NCBI GenBank assembly: GCA_958430865.1
Contig: CAUDNR010000113.1
Span: forward strand, 160,476-224,475
Reading direction: 5' to 3'
Length of the DNA: 64,000 nucleotides
From: Entrophospora sp. SA101
Taxonomy: Eukaryota; Glomeromycota; Glomeromycetes; Entrophosporales; Entrophosporaceae
Shown here: in pieces, positions 46,797 through 59,325 of the stretch
How the letters are laid out: each line of letters begins with the position of its first letter
How positions within the stretch are numbered: the stretch's first letter is position 1
Notes under the pieces: generated by a model
Database searches by the model: none
What the model was told of the DNA's origin: nothing
What the model saw: the letters and a program-made list of their open reading frames with translations, nothing else
Made by a program: the position numbers and the translations under genes

Positions 46797-48588
46797 CTGG
46801 TTTCTATAATAACTAAAATATATTCATGGATGTATATTAAATGAAAAGTTGGAACTGTGATATTGACTCTTCGTGGACGTGTAAGAATTTTCATTATATA
46901 TATGGAGAGTAGCTGTGTTAATAAGCATAGAATAATAAATAAATAATAAGGTTGTTACTGTTTTTAAATATTAGGGAGTTGGCAGAATTGAACTTATTAG
47001 ACGTGTTAATTGGTTGAAAGCTGCAGTTTTAGCTAAAGGTGGACGAGTAGCTGATTTTGGTGGCAAGACAACTGGTGAAATTGTTGACCGGTAATTAGTA
47101 TGCCTATCATTATTGATTTTTTATCATTATTTTCTAATATTGACAATAACAACAATAATATAATAATAGTGCAGTAAATGTTTTAAAAGATTTAATAAAA
47201 GAACGAAAAGATTTGTTAGAACCTATTTTTTATGCAGAGAAAAGGTTTGAATTAAGTTTTTATCGTAATCAGGTAAACAAAATAAATCATTTAATATTTA
47301 CATGATAAATACAATCAGAACTTATATTTATATTTATTATTCATATTTATACAGGTGATGCATCTTTTTGTATCTGAAGGTAATAAATCTATCCATATGA
47401 TACTGAAATTCACTTAAACATATAAATCATATAGACATATATCTGTGTGTGTGTTTCTCTATTTTTAATTCGTTAAAATTAGCAATTGTGTCAGCTGCCA
47501 TGTACACAAAGATAAAACAAGGAGGAGCAAAATCTACACAACGTCTTCACCGTAGTTTACTCTTAAGGGAAGTCTCGTTCCTTTCACAATTGCTTAAAGT
47601 GGAATTTGTTTATGATCCTGGTGAATTGGATACTAATTTAAATATTACATTACAAGGGTTACAAGTACATATATAATTAAACTTTTAAATTTTATTTAAT
47701 AATCGTGGTAAATTTTTTTTTTTAAATAATAAACAATACCAATAATAATTATAATATTATTAGAATGATAATGTTTTCACATTCGATAAAGAAGGATATG
47801 TTGAATTAACAGAAGCTGAAAGAGCTATAGGACGTGAGAACTATGGTAATAAAATCAATAATTTTCTTCTTTTTGTTTGATTAATTTAATCACGCTAATT
47901 AAGATATTATCGTTGTCATTTGAAGATTTTTATTGCTTTTTAATATGGCCTTTTATTGAAACATATTGGTTAGCTGGTAAGATAATTCATTGTTTCATAT
48001 ATGATGACGACATATTAATTATCTAATATTCATGAATATCCATTTAATGAAATAATAGCTGTCAGTTTATTCTCCATGACACCAACAAGTAATCCTTCCC
48101 AAGAAACTTCTATAACAACAGATACCAGAACAACAGCATCTATAACTTGGTTCAATGAGAGTGATTTCCATAATAAATGCCAGATATTTGGTAAAACATT
48201 ATATTATCAAGGAGATTTATCGTATTTTGAATCGATAAACAAAGAAACTTTAAAAAATGCTTTCATAAAACTTGAGGATGAAGATATAATCAGGGTAAAA
48301 CGTAGTCGCAATACGAAAATTATGACAACAGTAGCATTGCATCCTGATTATGTGCCTACAAGAAATAAAGAAGGCGCAATAGAACCTAAAGGCAATTTAT
48401 GGGATTTAGTAGAGAGAATAGGTAAATTTCGTAGAGAAGGCAAAAATCGTAGAGACAATGCTACTGTAAGTTCTAGAGTTTTAAGTTTGGTAGAAAAAGT
48501 TGGAACTCCATCAACGGCTGATGTGGCAGTTATGGCACCTATAATGAGTAGGCCTGTTAAAATTGGGAAACCAGAATCAAAACTTTGA
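44333..48588 (+). CDS. PlsB/GNPAT-type glycerol-3-phosphate (or DHAP) acyltransferase
   Basis: Eighteen exons in phase give 820 codons plus stop: 44333-44532, 44699-44774, 44906-44999, 45122-45293, 45389-45470, 45602-46148, 46245-46305, 46432-46491, 46587-46602, 46705-46738, 46849-46880, 46975-47090, 47170-47272, 47355-47379, 47483-47664, 47764-47845, 47926-47976, 48059-48588. Acyltransferase motifs are complete: H229-KSHI-D234 (HxxxxD), GGAFFIRRSW at 270-279, FIEGTRSRTGK at 306-316, and WIVPMSIQYDKVIE from 341. The length is close to bacterial PlsB (about 807) and longer than animal GNPAT (about 680). Family members acylate sn-1 of glycerol-3-phosphate or dihydroxyacetone phosphate, the first step of glycerolipid or ether-lipid synthesis. 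Which substrate is used here cannot be told. The N-terminal 66 residues are Asn/Ser-rich and probably disordered. Exon 9 is only 16 nt. Region ~640-820 is the less conserved C-terminal part. Confidence 0.9.
46750..46798. repeat. (TTA)n microsatellite in an intron
   Basis: Long ttattatta run in intron 10 of the acyltransferase gene. Confidence 0.9.
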
Positions 48589-48979
48589 TTCTCTATTAAA
48601 ACGAGAATATTTATTTATTTATTGTATTTTTGCTTATTTATTATTACTATTCTTGTTGTTGTTCAAATTTTTCGTCAATTCATTGTTTGTTATATATAGA
48701 TGAATGTTATATTAACATTATAAAAAAAAATAAAAACAATCTTTTTTTCATTAGTGTTAGTGTTAGTGTTAGTGTTAGTGTTAGTATTAGTACTAGTCGT
48801 GTAATTTGCACAAAGAGTCTAATGTGCACAACGTTGCAACTGATCAACAAATCTTTATAAGACGTCATGTGATATTTGTTGGGTCAGAAAAGACATTCAG
48901 ATGGACCTTAACATTTTTTTGTTATTTGAATACGAATTTAATGATAATTTTTTAAATTTATTAAGATCTAAATCCTACA
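48589..48979. other. 391-bp spacer with (TTAGTG)n hexamer tract
   Basis: Between the acyltransferase stop and the TH1 start. A run of TTAGTG hexamers lies at 48751-48790. It resembles but is not the fungal telomere repeat TTAGGG. Nothing else seen. Confidence 0.7.
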
Positions 48980-51845
48980 ATGGCAGATCCACGAGATACT
49001 AATCAAACGGGAAGTCACTCTTTATTGGCTAAATTAAGCGGGCCTGGTAAAATCAATTAATTTTGTTTAAAATTAAATCCTCTAGTATGAAGTTTTAATT
49101 TATGTGTGCATATACATACATACATATATACATTTAGATTCAATTTTCGAACAAGATGCTCTTGATACATTAATAGAATACATTACTTTAACCCAAGATA
49201 CAAAAGGAGTTTTTGATATATTATCATCCTATTACATAGGGACACCATCAAAGATTAAATATATGAAGCAATTGTATGATTTATATGTTAAGGATGAGAC
49301 TGATCCTCAAAATATTATGCATGAAGTATTAAAAGAAATAGTAATTGAAAATTATGACAATGAAAAAATGGATAATGCATTGAAAAATGATAGCGAGGTT
49401 AACGAGCTATTTTAATTGATTATTATTATTATTATTATTATTATTATGAGTTATGATTATTGAATTTATATCAAATAATTATATATATATATATTTGATT
49501 TAGGATTTGAATCCTGTTTTAAAGCTTATTGATAAACCTTTTTGGCGTAAAACTATTTATGATTTATCGGATAAATATCCAGATAGCTATTTTCTTAATT
49601 CTGTAATTCAGGTGAGATTTTTTTTTTTATTTAATTCTTTTTAAAGAAGCTAATATTGAAATTCATTTATTCTTTTCTTAAAGAGAATTGCAGATAAAGG
49701 GTACACAGACGAAATCAAAAATCTTAAAAGTGCATCAGCATATGTTAGTGTTTATTCCAAGGTCATACTTAACCAATTTAAAATATTACTACTTAAAGAT
49801 GATGATGCTAGTTTAAATGTAGAAATACCAGAACTAATGGTTAGTATTTGAAATTTATTTAAAAGATTTTATAAATTCATCAATTGTGTTTATTGATAAT
49901 GTTTAGATGTATGCTAATATTATTAATAATAACATAGAAAACTGTTAGTTTAAATCCCCATACATATATTTTTGTTCAAGCATTGATAAAACGTATAATT
50001 CAATCAATGAACGGGTATGCTTTTAGAAGAATTTATAAAGAATTAGAAAAGGGTATTACGCGAGTTATTAAGTAAGCATATTTATTTATTTATAAAATTT
50101 AAAATTATTTTAATAACCTTAAAAAAAGAAATTATTAAATAAATAAATAAATAAATAAAATATATTCTCAGTAAAGATCATGTTCACATTTTGAGAACTT
50201 TAGTTATGGCACCTCCAGCTCAAATTTCATCAGCTATAGCAAAAATACCACTAACGCCTGGCGATGTGGTGGCGGTATATTAATTAGAACATAATTTTAA
50301 AATTTATATTGTTGTAAACATTTGTTTGACTAAATTATTTTTTAAAATTATTTAGTTGCACAAGTCATATTCTTCTCCAAATCCTCCGCCGCCCGTATTC
50401 CTTCGAGATCCTCAATTATTATGTACGTATGCGATTATCTTTATGATTTCATTTTTTTTCCATTTTATATTAGCTCATATATATTTATTATTTTAATATC
50501 TCATACAAATAAAATTTAAATGTTAAGATTTTATTTTAAATGCGATATATGTTCCCTCTGAACAAAACAAAAATTTCAAGCAAGACCTTAAAGAAAAATA
50601 TCTATATTTAGCAGCTTTTGCAGCAAGTGCAAAAGATCTTCCGGATGGAACGGTAAGTTTTCAGAAAAATCCTCTCATTGATCTTTAACATTACTTGCGT
50701 ATATTTTATTTATTTCTTAATTGGATTTTTTCGATGCTATATTAATTTAGATAGACACTTCAAAAGTCAATGACACATTGATAACTTTAAAAAAACTTGA
50801 AACCACTGTAACAAGAAGAGGAGTTACCGGTGTGGAGTTTAATTCTGTTGTTAAGGATTTTCTTGAATATATGGAGTAAGATTAATAACTATTTTTTTTA
50901 AAAAAAATAAAGAATCAAAAAAAAAAAAAAATAATTCTAATTAAACAAACCAATGATTTTACAGTAAACCAGTAGCATCAATGGGAATTATTTTTTGGAT
51001 CAGACATGTCCTTCGGGATACTTCATTTTACGAGAAACATTTTAAACAAAATGAAGTACCGGTTCCCCATTTAATACTTGAGGAGGTACATTTTTAATTT
51101 TTTTAAAAAAATATATTTATTGTTTATATATTTTAATCAAGATAACCAATAATTATATAAAATAAAGATCGCTTACAGGCATTCATATCAAAGAAATCAT
51201 ATCTTTAACGCGTTTAAAGGAGATTTGGAACTGGATAGTTTGAAAGTAACTCCGGAGATGATGGTTCGTGATTAACCATTATTAAGTTTATTTTATGTAT
51301 TTGTCGTGAAATATTTACACAATTAATTTTTTGGGGGATTTTTAGTTTTTAATTCGACAACAATTACTGGATAGATTTCTCTATTTGGTTCAACTAGGGT
51401 TCGTTATGCAAGTTTTACAATATATGGAGTCAATGATTAAAGGATTAGACGAAAGATTGTTGTTTTATTTTGTTAGAAAGGTGTATATTATATGACAAAT
51501 ATATAGTTAATTAATTATCTCACTCTTGAAAAGATTAATTAATATAATACTTGAAATTATTTCAGTTGATTCAAATGAGTGGCCCTCCATATAACGACCA
51601 GTTTTATGGCTCGGTTCTGAGATTACTTGAACCGGTTTCTGTTTTGATGGAGAGTAAATTGGAAACAAGACCATTACTTAAACAATTTATTAGTAAGACT
51701 TCAATTTCTTTATCTTTTTAATATATTCGAAAATTTATACATTATTTACATACATTGTTATTAATAACAAACAGATGATGCACCACGAATAAATAATCGA
51801 GAGTCTTTAAATATCATTGACAGAATTAAAAGATTGATCGATTAA
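48980..51845 (+). CDS. TH1 / negative elongation factor C/D homologue
   Basis: Fourteen exons in phase give 564 codons plus stop: 48980-49046, 49138-49397, 49504-49611, 49684-49839, 49938-50071, 50172-50274, 50356-50422, 50528-50652, 50751-50875, 50965-51085, 51168-51263, 51346-51480, 51566-51692, 51775-51845. The predicted protein is all-helical and collinear with animal NELF-C/D (TH1, about 590 aa): WRKTIYDLSDKYPDSYFLNS, IADKGYTDEI, NPHTYIFVQALI, PPPPVFLRDPQLL, LKEKYLYLAAFAASAKDL, KPVASMGIIFWIRHVL, LLDRFLYLVQLGFVMQVLQY and MSGPPYNDQFYGSVLRLLEP all have counterparts in the same order. NELF-C/D is the scaffold of the complex that pauses RNA polymerase II after initiation. The acidic N-terminus of the animal protein is replaced by a short leader. 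Start ATG follows a TAA in the same region. No other NELF subunit is in the window. Confidence 0.8.
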
Positions 51846-52019
51846 GAATTTTTTTATTCAAAAATATTATTTTTTTTCTATAAACAATTGTTAATTTTCA
51901 TTTATAATAAAATGTTTTTTTTATTAGACGATTCATTTTTCTTTAGCTTTTGGGCTACTTTTATCAGTGTTTGTCAATTAATAAGTTTATCAATTTACTC
52001 ATGACTGATTTATCTCATT
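51846..52019. other. 3' flank of TH1 gene
   Basis: AT-rich 3' flank running into the inverted-repeat element. Confidence 0.5.
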
Positions 52020-53250
52020 TATAAAACAACTTAAGCAGCTTGTTTTAACAACCTTAAGTTTACGATTACAATAGCCAGTATTTCCAATTAACCTTTGGAC
52101 AATATTTCACTAACCGTCACTAGTTAACCAAAGTTAGTCCGGTGTCGTTCATTTCATTTATGTTTTCTTCCAATGATTATTATCTAATTTGTTTTCAATT
52201 GTAGAGATATTTTCAGGATTTATTTCATCATTGCCAATACGTTATCGACTTTCAAAGTTAATGCAGATTTAGTTAATTCATGATCAACTATTTCGTTTGT
52301 CCTGTTAGTGTTTGAGTAGTGGAACAAGAACATTCTTCCGATTAGTCATGATCGTTACCAATAATTCTTGGGCCAATTCCCAATGATTCAGTTGGGTAAA
52401 TAAATTCATTGTATAAATCATTCAATTTGTTAAGATTCATATCTCTCGAGTAGTCCGATCTCTCGACGTTGAATTAGCCTTATAAATGTCCGTCTATTAA
52501 TGTTGTTTGACGAAATGTTACCAAAGTTGTAAAACTATTACGTCGCTGCCATGAAGCCAAAAATGGCATAAGTAAAATTGCTTTAAAGGCTAATAAAATA
52601 TAAAAGCTCACAAAAAAAAAACTTATAAATATATATTCCAAGGTCTTGTTTTTTATATTTTTCTTGCGTGTCTCAATCTTTCCTTTGTTTATGCTGAGGT
52701 AGATAAAATCATCGATTAGGGATTCGGTACTTTATTATAGTGTAAGTAATTATGGAAGTTTTTATAACATCAATATTGATTAATTAAGTTACTTTGCAAT
52801 AATAATAATCACATCCTTATATTTATCCTTATTGTATTGATCAACGAAAATTATAACTACACAATTATCTCGCAGAGGGTAATTAAACATTATAATAAAT
52901 AAAACTCTGTTATTAAATAAAATTATTGTTAATAAACTTTTTAAAAATAAAAGTAAAATAAAAAACATTGTCTTTATTTTCTTTGTTTAAAGCGCTTTGA
53001 TAAAAACAACAAGTGTAGTTAATGCCTTGGTAAAAGGTAACAATTGTGGAGCTTTGATAAAAAGCCGCATTTATTTCCTAGCAAGGTTACGGTTAACTTG
53101 CGAGTGTCAGCAACTATTAGTAACGTGATTTGCTTTAGTGAGTAAGCAAAGGTTTGGGTTAACTAGTGAGTGTTAATGAAGTATCGTCCAAAGGTTAATC
53201 GGAAATGATATGTAAGGCCGTTAAACAAGCTACTTAAATTGTTTTGCAAT
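52020..53250. mobile_element. element or rearrangement with long (>100 bp) inverted repeats
   Basis: The stretch at about 52024-52145 (aaaacaacttaagcagcttg ... ttaacctttggacaatattt ... cactagttaacc) is matched in inverted order with about 80% identity at about 53160-53245 (ggttaactagtgagtgttaa ... cgtccaaaggttaa ... aagctacttaaattgtttt). The ~1-kb interior is non-coding. This fits a foldback-type or long-TIR DNA element. Exact ends are unclear. Confidence 0.5.
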
Positions 53251-53803
53251 CGTCCAATAAATGTAAACAAGGGTAAACGACTGAAATAAATCGATCACAA
53301 GTGAATAAAAGAAACTTTATAGAAGCCCTTGAGCTTTGTAAAAGGCCATCTTTATTTATTTACAGTTATCTGGTACCATTGAGTGTGCTCGTAGATTCGT
53401 CTAGGTACAAGAAAGAGTAAATTCGTAAACTAATTAATTGACAAGCACCGAATTATTTGACAAGAGTACCTCAAAAGCTAAACCATAATTGTTATTTAGC
53501 TGAAATGATGCGTTGCAATATCACCCACCATTTAACAAGAGATCAAAAAACTGTAAAAAGTTTATTATTTCAAAACATTAGCTTTGAGAAACAAAATAAG
53601 GATAAAATAAATAAGTAAATAAAAAGATAATAATAAATTTATTCTTTTACTGTTAATTAATTAATTAATCAATTAATATTGCTAGATAATTAATTAATGG
53701 ATAGTAGTTTCCAATTGATTAATGTTGAAATTTTTATTCGCCTTTGTTAACGTTTTAGAGAAAAGAGTCAAAATCAAGATTATTTAACGAACCATCGTTA
53801 CTT
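53251..53803. other. intergenic, left flank of block copy 2
   Basis: AT-rich; 'ttaattaattaa' runs near 53650-53700. Nothing recognised. This flank is unrelated to the flank left of copy 1. Confidence 0.4.
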
Positions 53804-54031
53804 GAGCATAGTGGAAGTTTGTTGTTACACGAAACTTTATACAGAACTCATTGTTTCTGAAACTTCGCCAGTATATAGTTGTTACCTCTCTAAATTGGAG
53901 ATCAAGTTCAGATCCAATTTCAAATCCAGTTTACCATTTACTTTTTATTGCTAGAATGTTTGCTGTGTATTGTAAAGCTACGTTGCACAATATAAAAAAT
54001 TAGTGTAACATTTCAAATTTCCACTATGCTT
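53804..54031. mobile_element. MITE at the left edge of block copy 2
   Basis: Same family as 3196-3422. The left ~134 bp differ from copy 1 at several bases (gtggaagttt for gtggaaattt, gttacacg for gttgcacg, one extra T near 53920), whereas the right ~95 bp are identical. This looks like a chimera of two MITE copies. Confidence 0.65.
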
Positions 54032-54287
54032 TCTCGTCATCAATCACACACATGAATTATTTTTTTCGTAATGAAATATACAATATTAAATTTTTTTATT
54101 TTAATAAAAATATTAATGTAAATGTGAATGATGATAATAATAATATAATTTTATAGAAAATGAATGAATCAGCAATAAAATAATTTACATATGAATAACA
54201 GAGAAAAATTTTTTAAAATTATATTTTCTTCTTTTTCATCCAAGATTCGTCTCAGTTCACACCACTAGAGTTTAAACCTAACCGTAT

Positions 54288-55460
54288 TTAATTTAATTCA
54301 ACGTAGTTTGCTGGGAACTTTTTATAAAATAAAAATAAAAATAAAATAAATATTAAAATATTATTTTCAAAGAAATAAATTCCGGTTTAATAATAAAAAC
54401 ACTTACAATTCCTTCTTTTCCTTTACATTTACCAGTCCACCAATCATTAGTACTTTCTGATTGTTTTGTAATAATAATAACATCACCTTTGCTGAAGGTT
54501 AAATCACCATCTTGTTCTCCATCAAAGTCATATAAGGCAACAGCTGTTTGTTGTTTTTTACGCGGTGGAATATTAGGTTTAGGAGCTATTGGTGGCGGTT
54601 TAGATGATGACTTTCTATTTAAACTATTGCTACTAATACGATTATTAAACTCATTTGACAAAGACAATGCACGTTGGACATCTTTTGCATTTGATTCGGA
54701 ATAACTTGGCTTCTTCTTAATTGATGATGATGAAATGCTATTATTATCATCGCCATCGTCGTTGCTGTCATCTTTATTATTATCAAGTCTATCTTTGTAT
54801 GTTGATGACGACAATGATGTCGAACCGCTGTATCGATTTTGATAAGAGTTATTTTTTGAAGCAGATGTTGATAAAGAAACTGATCGACTCAATTTTGGAG
54901 GCTCATATTCTTCTCCATAAACTGGTTCATCGTTATATTGTGTCTCACCATAACTGTTACTACGTGAAGCTTTTGCATTAAGTGCTCGATATAAAATGTC
55001 AGCTTGGGGTGGCGGCGGGATTTTTCCTGATAGAAGTTCTTTTGCTGATACTTTAGAATGATAGAATTTGGAATTTGTATCTTTACGTTCCACAATTATT
55101 GAACCTTCAATTGATACACCTGCACATATGACAAATTATTATTATTGTAATTATTATTGACGACTTTAATAATTTTCAAATAATAATTTTTTTTCATAAA
55201 CAAAAAAATAAACAAATACCAGCAAATAATCCTTTTGTTTTGCTATTTAATTAATTACGTGTATATATACATATATACACACATTATTATAAATAACTAT
55301 ACAAAATAACTAAAATGACCAGTTGCCACTTACCTATAAGAAAATATAGCTGCAACATTTCCAAGCGAAACTGAACTTGCTCCTTCAGCTGTCCTTCCAA
55401 CGGGTCCGGCAGCAACTTTTTTATTTCAATAATTTAGAACCAAAATATTAGTAAATATTG

Positions 55461-55500
<40 letters not shown>

Positions 55501-56502
55501 CACAATACGTACCAGATCTAATTGAAAATTCAGAAAAAAGGATTTAACAATTGAAATTTTTTTTAAAATAACTGAAATAGTAATAAATTACTTACAAATT
55601 TCCTCCTAAAGTGACGTTTCCACCATTCATAAAAGATCTAACTGCGTCCTTACTATTTAAGACTATAACAAAATCTGTAAGTTCAGCACCAATTTGTCCA
55701 CCAACTCCCTAAACGTAATTATAAATATAAATAAATTAGCATGAATAAATGATATTTATTACTTGTACTTAACCTTAATTGTCATTTGATTACAATAATT
55801 TATAATGTAATTAATAAACTCACCATTCCACCAATATTAATTGCAGAGGGAGCAGACCATGCTGATCAATCAAAAATGAAGTCAATAAAAAATGTATATA
55901 GATAAATAGATAAATCACAGATCATAAATTACTTACATCCATTTTCAAGCCTAATAATACATTATGAAAATATTTATAAAATAAATACTATATAATTAAA
56001 AAAAAACAATATTCTATTCATAATATATTAATACCTTGCTACAACTAGTCCAGATCCACATCTTCCTGAAAATAAAAATCCAGCTTTGATTACTGTAAAT
56101 ATTGCAAACCCTTTTGCTCTTTGTAAAATATTTGGTGGTATAACTTTGTCTGGTCCCTTTTTCCAAATAAATTTTTTTTATAAGATTATTATTTTTTCAT
56201 TAATTAATTAATTTTCTTTTATAAAAGTTGACTTACTTTTGCTGCAACTGGATCTAATGAAAATAACAATAAAATATAAAAATGTTAGAAAAATTTTTTT
56301 TTAAAGTAGTATTGAACTTATTATTTACACATACCAATAAAGCTATTCAAGATTTTAGAAGCTTTTTTGCATTCACCTAATTAACCAAATTTGAAAAACA
56401 TTGTAATTAAACAATTGATTTTAGATGTGGGTGCATCTATATATACACTAATGATAATGATATTGAACCTGCAAGATCTGTTGGTAAAGGGGAATTGACC
56501 AT
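54288..56502 (-). CDS. SYLF + SH3 actin-patch protein, YSC84/LSB3 type (copy 2)
   Basis: Identical in every exon I compared to the gene at 3679-5893, shifted by 50609. It has the same twelve exons, including the 5-nt microexon at 55513-55517, and the same 410-residue product with an N-terminal SYLF domain and C-terminal SH3. No lesion distinguishes the two copies, so both would be expressed if the duplication is real. Function and limits are as for copy 1. Confidence 0.88.
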
Positions 56503-56754
56503 TTTGAAATTTATGACTTAATATTATTTTGTTTATATATATAGAGAAATAATAAATAGAGATTGAATAGGGGAAAACCATTCAGGAGATAAATATATTT
56601 CTATCTTGGCTAGAAAATGCTTGCGTTACAGCATGACATCAAAATGCAGGTAACATCATTAATGATCCAATGATTTCTTATTATGGGAAGAGTTACAACG
56701 AATTAAGGCTTCATATGTCATAATGGTTTTTTATATTGCAATCAAAAAAATCTA

Positions 56755-57830
56755 TTAAATAACATGTGCAGATAGAATTTTTACATCATCTTTTGGACTA
56801 AGAAAAAATTAAAAAACTATTTTAATGAAAATTAAAATTTTCAAGAAAACAAACAAATAAAAAACATACCGATCATCTGAGTCAGTAGGAACAAGACCCA
56901 TACGTTTTACAACTCTCATACCGTCACTTACTCGTCCGAAAATTGTATGTTTACCATCTAACCATGGCGTTGGTGCTAACGTTATAAAAAACTTTTTTTT
57001 AAAAAAAGTAACAATAGCAAATAAGTATTTGTAAATTTTTTGTTTAAAATATTACATATATAAATATAAACTTATTACTTGACTTCCATTTGTGTTTGGA
57101 CCTGCATTTGCCATACTAAGAATACCAGCTCCTGTGTGTTTTAATTCAGGACGAATTTCATCTTCAAATGTTTCTCTTAATATATATAATATGTTAGAAT
57201 TCATTATATAAAAATCAATCGATTGATTGATTAAGTATTTAATTACCCACCCATATATTGACGAACCTCCACGTCCAGTTCCTGTTGGATCACCCCCTTG
57301 TATCATGAAATCCTTAATAAATTAATAAATATTTTTTATTATTGATATTTGTTCCTAATTGCAAAAGAAAAAAAGCTTTTTTCCCTACACTGAATCACTC
57401 ATACACGTACCGGAATTATTCTATGGAACTAAAAGTAAGAAATTATAGGAAAAATCAATCACTAAAAAAATCATCCATTAATCAATTAAATACTAAAACT
57501 TTTACTCAACTATAACACCATTATAATATCCACGTTTTGTCTAAATAATGAATTAAAGAAAGAAAAAGAATCATTTTAAAATTTAATTTATCAAAAAAAG
57601 TTTTGCCGATAGATATGTGTATATTAAAAAATATATTACCAAATCATAAAAGTTTTTACAAGTTTTTGGTGAATGATCCCAGTATAATTCAAAAGTTATT
57701 GTTCCCTAATCATCAAATATTATATATATTACTATATATTATCAATTTAATACATATAGTAAGAACTTTTGAGAAATGCATATACCATTGATGTTTTAAA
57801 TATCACCGTTCCAGACATTTTGTTATCCAT
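56755..57830 (-). CDS. PPIL1-type cyclophilin (copy 2)
   Basis: Same eight-exon, 160-residue gene as at 6146-7221, shifted by 50609. All splice sites and the [15 protein letters not shown] catalytic segment are intact. It would be a second locus for a normally single-copy spliceosomal cyclophilin, if the assembly is right. Confidence 0.9.
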
Positions 57831-59290
57831 CTTTAGAGGAAAAAAGAACACTCAAACAATATCTTTTATGTTACACTAGCGTGACATTTAAGTATGAGCT
57901 GTGTACAATCTTAAAGATTATCGCCAAATTGGTTTAAACGTAATAATAAAATAAAGCCATGTAGTGAATCAAATATGGCACGGAGAATAGAAAGGGAGGG
58001 GTCAACGTCAAGATCTGCATTTCTAACCCTTTAACGGAAAATATCTCATTAAAATTAATTTTTGAGATGAATTGCATATAGCAATGTTGCTAACTCAAAA
58101 TCATGATCTTTATAATTATCTTTGTTTCTATTGCCAATGTCTTGTATACTATTTTTTTAAAAAATCTTTAACTCAAAATTTTAAGCTAAAATCGTTTCTT
58201 GAGACAAGTTATGTATATATGTGGTATCAACTCAAAATCACGACTTTTGACGTTGAAATCTTTCTATTGTCCATGCTCCATATGTGTCCATGCAAGATTT
58301 ATCCAAATCTTGTAGTAAAACCACAGTAGAAGGCTCCAGTGAAAATGGTAAAAAAGCTCGGGATTATGATAATAATAAACAAGAAATTGATCATGATGGT
58401 GATTGAAAAAAAAAGTAAATTCATAATAGAAGGAGAGAAATAGAAGATGATATTGATGACAAGGAGGACGATTGGATTGTGCAGCAATCGTCAGATATAA
58501 TAATCAAGAAAATGGTCATAAAGATTATTATTCTTATCTGGGAAATGACGATAAACAAGATTATAATGATCTTAGTAAATAACAATAGTATAAGCAGCAA
58601 GATAGTAATCGAGTAGGTAATAATAGTAATCAAGAAAATGATCGGACAGGGTATCTTCCCTCTTCTTCTTGATTTTGGTTATTTTTATCATAATCTTTTT
58701 CAAGAAAGTGATCATAATGATAAAAATGATTATTAATAGGAAAAATGTTGTCCTAAATTTGGTTAAAAGCTTATATACGTATATAATAAAAAAAATCCAT
58801 AAATCCATTCACATAGATTCAAAATAATAATAAATAAACAATCACTTTGCTCATGAAGGAATTCCAGCCGATAGAGAATTCACATATTTATCAGAATTGA
58901 AAATTCTCATCAGAGCATGCAACAAACACAGCAGAAATAAATAGCCTAGCAAAAAATACATACATGTCATAAACAGAGTAAAAAACAGTTGTAGCTTCAG
59001 AGCACCTGTTAAATTGGAAAACGAATTAAAGTACGCACATAATAATTTTTCTTTTTACATTTTGCAATAATATGATTTTAATATTAACGATAATATAAGA
59101 AGTTGGAGGACGTCAAGGTTACGAAACTATCTTAAAAAAAGGAATTGTGGATCGTACTTCGTCTGCATCAAAAGTTGAATCAGCAGCTGATAAATTATAA
59201 ACAAGAAAGGATTTCAAGCCACAACGTCTAAAATCATAAAATAATGATAATTGATCATGTTCCTTGAAATTAATTAATTCATCGACTATG

Positions 59291-59325
<35 letters not shown>

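Noticed and set aside
48751..48790. Possible interstitial telomere repeat
   Set aside because: Unit is TTAGTG, not TTAGGG, and lies between two normal genes; treated as a simple hexamer repeat.
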